From Sinorhizobium chiapasense (GTDB taxonomy: Bacteria; Pseudomonadota; Alphaproteobacteria; Rhizobiales; Rhizobiaceae), in the NCBI RefSeq assembly GCF_036488675.1, contig NZ_CP133148.1, positions 1,736,001 to 1,800,000 on the forward strand: a DNA stretch of 64,000 nt, given 5' to 3'. The notes under the pieces are model-generated. The model ran no database searches. It saw nothing but the letters and a program-made list of their open reading frames with translations, and was not told where the DNA came from. Shown here one piece after another: positions 18,304 to 27,514 of this stretch. The position numbers and the translations under genes were made by a program. Position 1 is the first letter of the stretch. Every line of letters starts with the position of its first letter.

Positions 18304-18331
18304 GTCGGGCCGCCGACCCGCAGGGCCCGAC
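18304..18331 (+). terminator. Terminator-like hairpin after dme
   Basis: GTCGGGCC (18304-18311) pairs with GGCCCGAC (18324-18331) over a 12-base loop, followed by only GTTTAC, so termination may be partial. It separates dme from sinR. Confidence 0.55.
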
Positions 18332-18460
18332 GTTTACCCCGATCAAAATTCAACCATGAATTTAGAAAGGGCAATAGTTTGCAGCGTTTACGAAATATTG
18401 CACTAGACAAAGCATGCCCCCATTACCATGCTTATCTAGGGGCAAGACTCGGTGTTGGGC

Positions 18461-19198
18461 ATGACGGATCAACAGGCTGTCCTCGATCTATTGGACATTG
18501 TGGAGTACGGGGGCTGCGCTGAACCCGAGCAATTCTTCGCGTTGATGCGCCGCACTTTCAAGATCGCACATCTGCTATACCTGGAAGCGGAGCCCCTTGC
18601 CGACGGCCTGAAGGTCTGCCGTTTGCACCATACGTTCGGCGCCTATGCAGCCGAGATCTATCGCGCGAGAGCTCTCCACCGCATCGACCCCATCCTGCGG
18701 CTTGCGCTCGGTGGCGTGAGACCTGTCGAGTGGACGACCGCCCGCCGACGCTTTCCGGAGTGCGAACCGCTCTTTCATGCAGCGGAGGAGATCGGGCTTT
18801 CGACAGAAGGCGTTGCGCTGCCGCTGCCGTCACCTGCCGGACGCATGGCGCTTCTCGCCATCAACGCCAACATGTCGCCTGCGGAATGGTCCATCTACCG
18901 GCGTTGCCATTTGCGCGACTTCCAGCTGGCCGCCAATCTCTTCCACGCATCGATGTTGGAACATGCGGCCACGGCCGGCGCGATCGATGAGCGCGACATG
19001 AGGCTGACAGGCCGCGAAACCGAGGTGCTGACCTGGTCGGCGGCCGGCAAGAGTTACTGGGAAATCGCCACGATCCTCGGCATTTCCGAGCGCACGGTCC
19101 GCTTCTTCATGACCAATGCGCGCCGCAAGTTGAATGTCGTCTCCAATACGCAAGCCGTGGCGCAGGCGGTTCGTCACGCTCTGATCCCCACCATCTGA
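18461..19198 (+). CDS. sinR: LuxR-family quorum-sensing regulator SinR
   Basis: 245 residues. N-terminal autoinducer-binding domain (about 15-160; W/Y/D pattern around RIDPILRL and EEIGLSTEGVALPL), then a LuxR-type helix-turn-helix (about 178-240: LTGRETEVLTWSAAGKSYWEIATIL, quoted in part, and ISERTVRFFM). SinR activates sinI and with ExpR forms the Sin AHL system of Sinorhizobium. A GTG three codons upstream is in frame; the ATG is preferred with AGGGG about 17 bases ahead, so the start is not certain. sinI follows in the same direction after 155 bases that hold two palindromes. Confidence 0.94.
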   Translation: MTDQQAVLDLLDIVEYGGCAEPEQFFALMRRTFKIAHLLYLEAEPLADGLKVCRLHHTFGAYAAEIYRARALHRIDPILRLALGGVRPVEWTTARRRFPECEPLFHAAEEIGLSTEGVALPLPSPAGRMALLAINANMSPAEWSIYRRCHLRDFQLAANLFHASMLEHAATAGAIDERDMRLTGRETEVLTWSAAGKSYWEIATILGISERTVRFFMTNARRKLNVVSNTQAVAQAVRHALIPTI

Positions 19199-19272
19199 CG
19201 GGTCAAATTAACCATTACCGTCGCCCCTCCGACAAAAGCCCCGCAAATTTAGTAGGAAAAAATCGGCTTTTG

Positions 19273-19292
19273 AACTGTCACTACCGACAGTT
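19273..19292 (+). promoter_or_regulatory. lux/sin-box palindrome 1 upstream of sinI
   Basis: AACTGTCACTACCGACAGTT, a 20-base sequence with perfect 7-base arms, the size of a lux box. It lies 81-62 bases before the sinI ATG and just upstream of the candidate -35, where a LuxR-type activator such as SinR would bind. Confidence 0.75.
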
Positions 19293-19296
19293 ACAT

Positions 19297-19316
19297 CTGT
19301 CATTTGAGCCTGACAG
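19297..19316 (+). promoter_or_regulatory. Second 20-base palindrome, overlapping the sinI -35
   Basis: CTGTCATTTGAGCCTGACAG has perfect 6-base arms CTGTCA/TGACAG. It starts 24 bases after the first box and covers the candidate -35, a position better suited to repression or to a second regulator such as ExpR. Confidence 0.65.
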
Positions 19317-19332
19317 CATCGCCCCATATCGC
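19304..19332 (+). promoter_or_regulatory. Candidate sinI core promoter
   Basis: TTGAGC (19304-19309), a 17-base spacer, then TATCGC (19327-19332). Start of transcription would fall near 19339, giving a short leader of about 15 bases before sinI. Confidence 0.5.
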
Positions 19333-19353
19333 GCAATAACGATGGAGCGAAAG

Positions 19354-19998
19354 ATGATCAGGATTGTGAACGGTAACGCTCGCGGACGGCACCCGCAGGC
19401 CATCGACGAAATGTTCCGGCTGCGCAAGCGCGTGTTCCACGACTTCCTGAAGTGGGACGTGAAGACGGACGGCGAGTGGGAAATCGACCACTACGACAAG
19501 GCGAACCCGCTCTATGTAATGTCGTACTCGCCGGATACCGGAAAATTACGCGGATCGCTGCGGCTCCTGCCGACCCTCGGACCGAACATGCTGGACGATA
19601 CGTTTCCGATCCTGCTCGGCGACAACCCTGAGATCCGCAGCGCCTCCGTCTGGGAATCGAGCCGGTTCTGCATCGATCCGGACATTTCGCAGGATCGCGC
19701 ATCGAACCAGGTAACGGTCGCGGCCGCGGAACTCATGTGTGGTGTGGGTGAACTGGGCCTTGCCTCGGGCATCAGCCACATCGTCACGGTTACCGACGTC
19801 TTCCTGGAAAGAATGTTCCGTCGGATGGGTTGCCCCGGGGAACGCATCGCCGACCCGCACCGCATCGGCTCCGTCTACGCCGTGGCAGTGGCGTGGGAAG
19901 TGACGCGGGAACTGCTCGAAACGATGAAGCAGGTCGCCGCGATCGAGGGCACCGTGCTCGAGCGCCCGATGTCGCTCGAAACAGCACGGGCCGCCTGA
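19354..19998 (+). CDS. sinI: Acyl-homoserine-lactone synthase SinI
   Basis: 214 residues from MIRIVNGNARGRHPQ. LuxI-family landmarks: R-x-x-VFHDFLKWDV near residue 20-32 (conserved Arg, Phe, Trp), the acidic pair region WEIDHYDKANPLYV, LRGSLRLLPT, and WESSRFCID. It makes acyl-homoserine lactones from SAM and acyl-ACP; the S. meliloti enzyme makes long-chain forms. An ATG four codons upstream exists, but GGAG eight bases before the chosen ATG and the known SinI N-terminus favour this start. Regulated by the two palindromes upstream; a strong terminator follows. Confidence 0.95.
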   Translation: MIRIVNGNARGRHPQAIDEMFRLRKRVFHDFLKWDVKTDGEWEIDHYDKANPLYVMSYSPDTGKLRGSLRLLPTLGPNMLDDTFPILLGDNPEIRSASVWESSRFCIDPDISQDRASNQVTVAAAELMCGVGELGLASGISHIVTVTDVFLERMFRRMGCPGERIADPHRIGSVYAVAVAWEVTRELLETMKQVAAIEGTVLERPMSLETARAA

Positions 19999-20006
19999 TC
20001 GGCTTC

Positions 20007-20040
20007 GCCGGACCGCTGTTGCGGTCCGGCTTCTTCTCTC
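20007..20040 (+). terminator. Rho-independent terminator of sinI
   Basis: GCCGGACCGC (20007-20016) and GCGGTCCGGC (20021-20030) form a perfect 10-base stem with loop TGTT, followed by TTCTTCTCTC. Confidence 0.88.
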
Positions 20041-20144
20041 TTGCTGCGGTTGGCTTGTTAACGCAAACTCTCCCTTGACGTTGCGCTGTTATGACAGCGT
20101 CTTATGATATGGGAAACAGGAGTTGGCGGCGCGGATATCCTTGA

Positions 20145-21314
20145 ATGACGTTCGCGCGCGATTGCAGGAAGAGACGAGAGCCAGTGTCCCGGAGTGTCGT
20201 ATCCTGGAACTTGAAACATGCGGCGGTCGCCCTGCTTCCGATGCTGTTGGCGATGCCTGACGTGGCGTCGGCCTCGACCGTTTGCGAACGTCTGAATGCA
20301 CGCCTGACTGACCTTTCCGCGGTCGTGAGCCCGACCGCCAATCTGCGCGATTTCACGGGCGCCGTCTCCCGCCAGAACATCGAGCTCCGCCGGGCCAAGA
20401 ACGAGCGACGCCGGATGGAATGCAGCACCGGCAGCGTCGTCGTCATTGGTGGCGACAACGACGATGCATGCGCGGCGCTCGATGAGACCATCGCCAGCAT
20501 GGAGGTCAACCTTCAAAGGCTCAAGGCGCATCGCCGCTCGTTGATATCGGGCGACACCGGCGGCACCCGTCGGCGCATTCTCGCGGCGCTGGAATTGAAC
20601 GGCTGCCATGACGAGGCCAGCGACGCTCCGGATCCAATCGAGGAGCAGGACGAGTTCGCCAGCGCGGCAGTCGACGAACCCGAGATCCATCGCAACATCC
20701 TCAGGGATCTTCCGCCGGATGGCGAGGATTATCCGCTGCTGAGTGACGACAGCGACATGCAGGATTTTCCGCTGCTTCACGAGGAACCGATTGGCAGCCT
20801 TAGGACAATGTGCGTGCGCACCTGCGACGGGGCCTTTTTCCCGATCTCGTCAAATGCGACGCCATCCGACTTTGCCCGTGATGCCGAGCTTTGCGAGGCA
20901 CGCTGCCCTGGTGCGCAGACGGAACTCTATTACCATGTCCTCGAGACGGAAGAGACCGACCAGATGGTTTCCGCCTCGACCGGAAGGCCTTATACCGAGC
21001 TGCCAACGGCATTTGCCTACCGGGCGCGTGGCGTCGGTGCGCCTGGGGTCTGCGGCTGCCGGATTCCGAATGGAGCGGCTACACAAAATGCCGACAAGGC
21101 GACGGCCGGGAGCGAGCCGTCTGTCATCATGATCAATGGCGACCGGCAGCCGGCTGCGGAATCAGCGCAAGCAAAGCCCGTGCGGGAGAGGCCCTACGAC
21201 CCGGCGAACAGTAAGGTCCGTGTCGTGGGCCCAACATTCCTGCCGCAAGAGAAAAGCGCGATTGATCTGAAGAATCCGCTCGGTCCGGGTTACCAGCCGA
21301 TCCAGGGCAATTGA
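20145..21314 (+). CDS. Secreted DUF2865-like protein
   Basis: About 389 residues; a GTG at 20184 (codon 14) is an alternative start that directly precedes the signal sequence. The segment LKHAAVALLPMLLAMPDVASA looks like a cleavable signal peptide (about residues 23-43), so the product is periplasmic. The DUF2865 core lies near residues 225-270: MCVRTCDGAFFPIS and AELCEARCPGA, followed by ELYYH. A coiled region (about 75-130) precedes an acidic linker. The Cys pairs (CVRTC, CEARC) suggest disulfides. Function unknown; convergent with bluB. Confidence 0.8.
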   Translation: MTFARDCRKRREPVSRSVVSWNLKHAAVALLPMLLAMPDVASASTVCERLNARLTDLSAVVSPTANLRDFTGAVSRQNIELRRAKNERRRMECSTGSVVVIGGDNDDACAALDETIASMEVNLQRLKAHRRSLISGDTGGTRRRILAALELNGCHDEASDAPDPIEEQDEFASAAVDEPEIHRNILRDLPPDGEDYPLLSDDSDMQDFPLLHEEPIGSLRTMCVRTCDGAFFPISSNATPSDFARDAELCEARCPGAQTELYYHVLETEETDQMVSASTGRPYTELPTAFAYRARGVGAPGVCGCRIPNGAATQNADKATAGSEPSVIMINGDRQPAAESAQAKPVRERPYDPANSKVRVVGPTFLPQEKSAIDLKNPLGPGYQPIQGN

Positions 21315-21396
21315 CCGGTGCCGCGGCGACTCGACCGACCAATCCGCCACCCCATGCTCTCAAAGCGGTTCAGATATTGCGTTTATCGTATTGAAT

Positions 21397-22338
<942 letters not shown>

Positions 22339-22429
22339 GACCGCATATGGGCACAGCCGCCGGCGAAAGGCAAGCCGAGCCGAACGGCTCGCCTTACCCG
22401 GGGACCTCGCGCCGCATGTCGAGTTTGCG

Positions 22430-23251
22430 TCAGAGCGGCGCCGCCGGATGGGGAGAGCCGTCGTAGGCGCCCCAGATCGATTGGTCGAAGCAGATCACCG
22501 AACCGGTCATCAGGCCGGATTCCGCCGAGGAGAGATAGGCGCAGGCACGCGCGACCTCGACCGGATCGACAAGGCGGCCGAAAGGCTGGTTCGCTGCAAC
22601 CTTCTCCAGCCAGTCCGAGGGTGCGTCATGGAATTCGCGCTGGATGCGATCCTCTCCCTCCGATGCCATCCAGCCGATGTTAAGGCCGTTGACACGGATG
22701 CGGTTGCGCAGAAGCGCGTAGGCCGTGTTCTTGGTCAGGGTCTCCAGCGCGCCTTTCGACGCACAATAAGCGGCGATGAAGGGCTGGCCCGCCTTGGCCG
22801 ACATCGACCCGATATTGACGATTGTGCCCTCGATCTTCTCGCGCCGCATCACCTTCACCGTTTCCTGCATGAGGAAGAAGGGCGCGCGGACGTTGACCGC
22901 AAACATGCGGTCGAAGAGTTCCGGCTTGGTGTCGAGGATCGTGCCACGGTCGGTAATGGCAGCGGCATTGACCAATGCGTCCACCCGACCGAACTCCCTG
23001 TCGCAAGCCGCGACAACCTCGCGGGCATCCTCGACCCGCTCGAGATCGGCCGCCACGTAGACCACCTTGGTACCGGTCGTCTTGCTGATCTCGGCTGCTT
23101 TTGCCGTTCCTTTGGGAGCATTGCGCCCGCAGATGACGATACCGGTTGCACCGCGCTCGGCAAAAAGCGCGGCGATCGTCGCACCGAGCCCTTGCGTGCC
23201 GCCGGTAACGATCGCAATCTTGCCGTCGAGACGGCCATAATCCGTGCTCAT
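22430..23251 (-). CDS. Short-chain dehydrogenase/reductase
   Basis: 273 residues. Classical SDR: cofactor loop TGGTQGLGA near residue 16, NAAA near 95 (in place of NNAG), catalytic Ser in NIGSMSAKAG near 147 and YCASK near 161. The Arg-rich stretch after strand 2 (ICGRNAPKG) suggests NADP use. It follows a PhyH-type dioxygenase gene by 75 bases in the same direction, so both may act in one oxidative pathway on an unknown hydroxylated or keto substrate. The C-terminal FDQSIWGAYDGSPHP tail is unusual for the family. Confidence 0.85.
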   Translation of the reverse strand: MSTDYGRLDGKIAIVTGGTQGLGATIAALFAERGATGIVICGRNAPKGTAKAAEISKTTGTKVVYVAADLERVEDAREVVAACDREFGRVDALVNAAAITDRGTILDTKPELFDRMFAVNVRAPFFLMQETVKVMRREKIEGTIVNIGSMSAKAGQPFIAAYCASKGALETLTKNTAYALLRNRIRVNGLNIGWMASEGEDRIQREFHDAPSDWLEKVAANQPFGRLVDPVEVARACAYLSSAESGLMTGSVICFDQSIWGAYDGSPHPAAPL

Positions 23252-23326
23252 GAATCTCCTCCTAGGACTGTTGCGTTTCCAAGTTCCCGCACTCGAAGCG
23301 TCGGGAACATCGCTCGGTTGCGTTCC

Positions 23327-24520
23327 TCAGCTTCTCTTTTTCTCGGCTTGCGCGGCCAGTGCCTCCACGAAGGTCTCCGTCTCCGAATCCGATGCAAGCG
23401 CTTCATACATCAGCTGTGCCTGCGTTTTCGGCGCCAGGCCGCCCAGCGGCGGGTCGCGATCGAGATTGGTCGGGAACGAATAGCCTTCGGCGCAGGAAGC
23501 AATCGCGTTGGCAATCTCGCCGGCCGAGAGCGTTCCGTCCTTAGCAAAGGCTCTCAGGACCGGATAGAGGACGGCGGACATTCGCACGCGATCGACCGTT
23601 TCCATCGCGCGTCCGAAGGCGGAGGAGACCTGGAGGAGATTGGCGACACGCTTGATGTGCACCGAGCGGTTGGTCCCGGCCGCATGGAAGAGCGCCGGAT
23701 TGAAAAACACCGCATCGCCCTTTTCAAGCGGAAGCTGGACGTGGTTCTCGTCGAAGTATGCTCTGAACTCCGGCTTTTTCAGCGCGAGATAGCCGGGCAC
23801 ATAGCTCTGGCTGTAGGGCAGGAACAAGGTCGGCCCGCTTTCGAGCGGCATGTCGCAATGGGCAACGGCGCCTTGCAGCGTCAGGACGGGAGAGAGCTTG
23901 TGCACATGTGCCGGATATTGCTCGATGAGCTCCGACGTCTGGAAGCCGAGGTGGTAGTCCCGATGCGCCGACTGCGCCGCTCCGCCCGGATTGACGCGGT
24001 TGACCTGTGCCGTCATCTGGTAATTCGGCCCGAGCCAGGATTCGCTGACGAGCGCGACAACCGAGTTGCCATAGTAGGCCGCGAAATTATCAGGAGAGCG
24101 CAGACAATGCTTCTCCAGTGAATTCCAGATGCGGTCGTTGGCGCCGGGCTTGGCGAAATGGTCGCCGCCGCCACTGTTGGTGCGGTGTTGCTCCTCGATG
24201 ATCTCGTCGAAGATGCGGCTTGCCTCGTCTATAACGCTCGCGTCGGCGAAGGCGCGCTTGAAGACGGCAACGCCCGGTCCTTCGGCAAGAACCTCGCAAA
24301 TCTCCGCCAGAGCCGCGCGCCGGCCGTCATCCGTCCTGCAATCGGCAACAAGGCTGGCGCTGTCGTAGATCAGGACGTTCTTCTGGCAATCGGCCGCATG
24401 CGGATAGTCGGCCGGATTGGTGCGGCGCTCGACCTCGGCGCGGAAAGCCTCGATGCTGCAGGATTCCTCCGTCAGCCATACGCATTCGACGCGCCTCCTC
24501 GCCGTATTGCCGGTCTTCAT
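23327..24520 (-). CDS. Phytanoyl-CoA dioxygenase (PhyH) family protein
   Basis: 397 residues. The 2-His-1-carboxylate iron site is visible as H186-R-D188 (AHRDYHLG) and a distal H279 (ALFHAAGTNRS), with an Arg shortly after for 2-oxoglutarate. The fold is a cupin-like barrel (about 75-300) with an extra C-terminal helical part. Such enzymes hydroxylate small molecules or lipids using O2 and 2-oxoglutarate. It probably forms an operon with the downstream SDR. It begins right after a mosaic repeat. Substrate not recognised. Confidence 0.83.
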   Translation of the reverse strand: MKTGNTARRRVECVWLTEESCSIEAFRAEVERRTNPADYPHAADCQKNVLIYDSASLVADCRTDDGRRAALAEICEVLAEGPGVAVFKRAFADASVIDEASRIFDEIIEEQHRTNSGGGDHFAKPGANDRIWNSLEKHCLRSPDNFAAYYGNSVVALVSESWLGPNYQMTAQVNRVNPGGAAQSAHRDYHLGFQTSELIEQYPAHVHKLSPVLTLQGAVAHCDMPLESGPTLFLPYSQSYVPGYLALKKPEFRAYFDENHVQLPLEKGDAVFFNPALFHAAGTNRSVHIKRVANLLQVSSAFGRAMETVDRVRMSAVLYPVLRAFAKDGTLSAGEIANAIASCAEGYSFPTNLDRDPPLGGLAPKTQAQLMYEALASDSETETFVEALAAQAEKKRS

Positions 24521-24531
24521 CGGGTCTCCTC

Positions 24532-24616
24532 CTACTGCATGCTTCCTTAAATCGTAGCCGACTTGAGGATAGAAACATGCAGCAATTCAAAGTGCTACAG
24601 TGTCGTCGTCAAGACG
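24532..24616 (-). repeat. Mosaic palindrome, copy 5, overlapping the end of the ankyrin gene
   Basis: CTACTGCATGCTTCCTTAAATCG...GAAACATGCAGCAATTCAAAG and a shortened GTGCTACAGTGTCGTCGTCAAGACG second module. The ankyrin stop codon (24595) falls inside it. Confidence 0.82.
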
Positions 24617-26497
24617 CCTGAAGCCGCCGCGTTTTCGCGGTCGAGGTGATCACACGCTACAATCTGCCGGGCCACTGCAAAATTCCCCGAATCGCAGCTG
24701 ATGCTGAAATGCGTAACACCGCCGGGACCGGCCGGCGGTGTCGATTCGCGATCGGCCCATGTTCGGTGCTGTGCCGATGCTGCCTCGCTCACGAACTGAA
24801 TGAGATCGCTGTCTCCCGTCTCGCGCGCGAGTTCGCGGATGGAGCGCCCACCCGGACCGCGGAGCTTCACGTTTGCGCCATTCTGGACCAGAAACTCGGC
24901 CACGTCCCTGCGACCGTTGACGACAGCAAAAGCGAGTGGCGTCATCCAATCGTACTGCGTGTCGGGCTTGCCGCGACCGCGAAAATCGCCAAAGGCGACA
25001 TCGAGTTGCTCCGGCCGCTCATCGAGCAACGATGCGATGCGGTCGAGCCCGCCGAAGACAATGGCCGCAAACAGGTCCAGCGGTTGCTCGGTCAGGAATC
25101 GGACCATCTCGTCCTTGCCATTATACTGCGCCCAGCCGATCGCCGGCGCATGGTGGTAGGGATCGCGGATCGTCGGATCAGCGCCCTCTTCGATCAATAA
25201 TCTCGCCATGTCGATATGGCCGTGCAACGCGGCCTCATGCAGCGGCGTGCGCGAGGTGATGCGGTTGACGTCGAAACCAAGCGCCAGCACCAGTCGTACC
25301 TGTGCCCGTCGGTCTTCTCCCGCCGCTTCATGCATCAAAGCCGGGTGCGCTGCTTCAACCCGGGCGACCAGACCCGGATCGGCATCGACCAGTGCGCTTG
25401 CCGTCTCGCCATGCTCGTCGCCAATGGCGCGGACCAGGCGATCCACGTCCGAGAGTTCGACGCGGCGTGCGCCATGGTTGGTGAGGTAATCCGCAAGCGT
25501 ATCGTCACCGCCGAGCTTTGCCCACTGGTACGGGCTCCGCCCGCCGACCGCGCGGTTCACATCCGCTCCATGCTGCATTAGGAGGCGAACGCGTTCCGGC
25601 ATCCTCCTTTGAAGCGCCCAGGCAAGCTGATAGTCGAATACAGTCTTGCTGTTTTCGACGAGGCGGCCATCCTCACGCACGAGCCAATTGTTGCGATGGT
25701 TGGAATGCAAGGCATATTGCAACAGCATTTCGAGGCAGGAATTGTCCGGTTCGAACATCCGGTTGTAGAGCGCCTGACTGTCATTCGGGTCGGCGCCGGC
25801 ATCGAGGAGAAGCTGGGCAAAGGCGAGGCAATCCGGATGCTCCGGCTGACGCTCCTTACCGGCCTCGCCCTCACCAAAGACCCCCGTCAACGCGGTGAAA
25901 CGATATTGGCCTCCGTCGAGCCAGAACGCGTTGGAGTTTGCGCCGCGCGCAATCAGCCGGCGGCCCGCCGCCAATGTCGAGCGGCCGGGAACACGGGCAT
26001 AAGCGGCATAGAGCAAGGGTTCCCAATCGAAGGGGCCGCCCCTCGCCTCGACCAGTCTCGGGTCTCGGACGATCCATTCGTCTATTGCCTGCGCATCGCC
26101 GAGCGCCGAGGCGACATGAATACTTTCCCCGGCGATCTCGGGATGCGCCTCGAGCAGGTCCAAAGCCTGTGCGAAGCGCTTTGGATCCGCAGGGACATCG
26201 GCAAAATAGGAAACCGTCGCAAGCGAGAGAAAGCGATTGGCAATCTGCTCCCGCGATGCCTCGCCCGCCCGGCCGCTTTCGATATGGGACTTCATTCTGG
26301 TCCAGCTTGAAAAGCCGAACTCCCGGGCGAGCACGAGTTGCACTTCCTGCAGGCCGATAGCGGCGGGATTGTTGAAATACGGCTTCGCTCGCGCAAAAGC
26401 AGCGGGATCGCCCGCCTTGAGCGCCTTCAGAAGGGCCTTCGCCTGCTTACGGGATGGTTTCGAGATTGGCGTTCGCGGAAAGATCGCGGGTGATCAT
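24595..26497 (-). pseudogene. Ankyrin-repeat protein gene with a one-base frameshift near its start
   Basis: The main frame (24595-26493) encodes a large ankyrin-repeat protein: about six to eight repeats, e.g. GRSPYQWAKLGGDDTLADYL, RTPLHEAALHGHIDMARLLI and TPLAFAVVNGRRDVAEFLV. The natural start is the ATG at 26497, behind a strong AGGAGGT. That reading gives MITRDLSANANLETIP and stops at TAA (26449-26447). One C fewer in the CCC at 26453-26451 would give ...LETIRKQAKALLKALKAGD, the usual N-terminus of this family, and join the main frame. So either a recent frameshift, a base-call error, or a +1 recoding site at CCG-TAA. The downstream frame has a GTG start at 26343 that would drop about 50 residues. 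Confidence 0.8.
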
Positions 26498-26686
26498 GAA
26501 AGACCTCCTTTCATTCACGTCCGGTATCCGCGCCCACAGACTGAAAAGAGGTGTGGCAACTTTGCGTAGGTAGACAGGTGGGCTTCGCCCTTCCCGCGGA
26601 TCGGATGCGCCCTGCGAACAAGGCAACCGCTATCATGCGTGCACTGCCCTGTCCAGCATCCCCGATACGTCGCCCACGCGACGCAA

Positions 26687-27514
26687 TTACTCCGGCTGAT
26701 ATCGCACGAATGCAAATGCCTCGCCCGTCGGCGACCAGTTCGGGACATTCATCGTCCCCTGCCCGCCGAAGAGCTCGAACAGCACGCGCGCATTGCCGCC
26801 CTCCGGGTCCATAAGGCGAAGCCTGACGTCGAGGTCGCGCGGGTGATCGAAGACGTCGCCATCGTAAGAGAGCACCAGCAGGTGCCGGCCATCGGGCGAC
26901 GGGTGCGGAAACCAGTCGCCATAAGGGCTGTCGGTAATGCGTTGCACGTCGCTTCCGTCGGGGCGAATCCGCCAGATCTGCATGGGGCCGGTGCGGCTCG
27001 AATTGAAATAGATCCAATGTCCGTCCGGCGACCAGTCCGGCCCGTCATTGCGCCCTTCGCCGTGGGTCAGGCGGCGCTCCTCGCCGCCTTCGGCGGGGAT
27101 CGTGTAGATGTCGAAGACCTGATCGCGGATACCGCAATAAGCAAGCGTCCGCCCGTCCGGCGACCAGCCGTGCCAGTAGGACGGCAGATTCGGCGTCACC
27201 AAACGGGGCACTCCACCCCCGATCGGCAGGACGTAGATCGCGGACTTGCCGAATTCGCTCTTGTCGCTGATGACGAGCACTCGGCCATCCGGGGAAATGC
27301 CGTGGTCGTTGTTGCACTGGCGGGCAAAGCCGGTGTCGATCTCAACCGGTTCGGAACCGTCGAGCGCAAGACGATAAAGCCGGCCGTCGCCGTTGATGAC
27401 CAGATGGCGCCCATCCGGCGACCAGTTGGGCGCCTCGATCAGACGCTCCGTCTGCCAGACGATGCGCGTCTCGCCGCTGCCGATGTCGAAGATCTCCACC
27501 GAGCTGCGCATCAC
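26687..27514 (-). CDS. TolB-like WD40/PD40 propeller protein
   Basis: 275 residues built of repeated blades with the PD40 signature WSPDG ([72 protein letters not shown]): about six blades, a beta-propeller resembling TolB or the N-terminal part of S9 peptidases. No signal peptide, so cytoplasmic. It starts at a GTG whose G is the last base of the nadE stop (ATG three bases further is alternative), so it is translationally coupled to nadE. Function not known; a sugar-lactone or biopolymer-binding role is only a guess. Confidence 0.78.
   Translation of the reverse strand: MMRSSVEIFDIGSGETRIVWQTERLIEAPNWSPDGRHLVINGDGRLYRLALDGSEPVEIDTGFARQCNNDHGISPDGRVLVISDKSEFGKSAIYVLPIGGGVPRLVTPNLPSYWHGWSPDGRTLAYCGIRDQVFDIYTIPAEGGEERRLTHGEGRNDGPDWSPDGHWIYFNSSRTGPMQIWRIRPDGSDVQRITDSPYGDWFPHPSPDGRHLLVLSYDGDVFDHPRDLDVRLRLMDPEGGNARVLFELFGGQGTMNVPNWSPTGEAFAFVRYQPE

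Noticed and set aside
16623..18410. 595-codon open frame opposite dme
   Set aside because: Antisense shadow of the well-supported malic enzyme gene; composition is Arg/His/Asp-rich with no motif.
20145..20184. Signal-peptide-free N-terminus of the DUF2865 protein
   Set aside because: Extra residues before the hydrophobic stretch probably reflect a start chosen too far upstream; GTG at 20184 fits better, but I kept the ATG as the outer limit.
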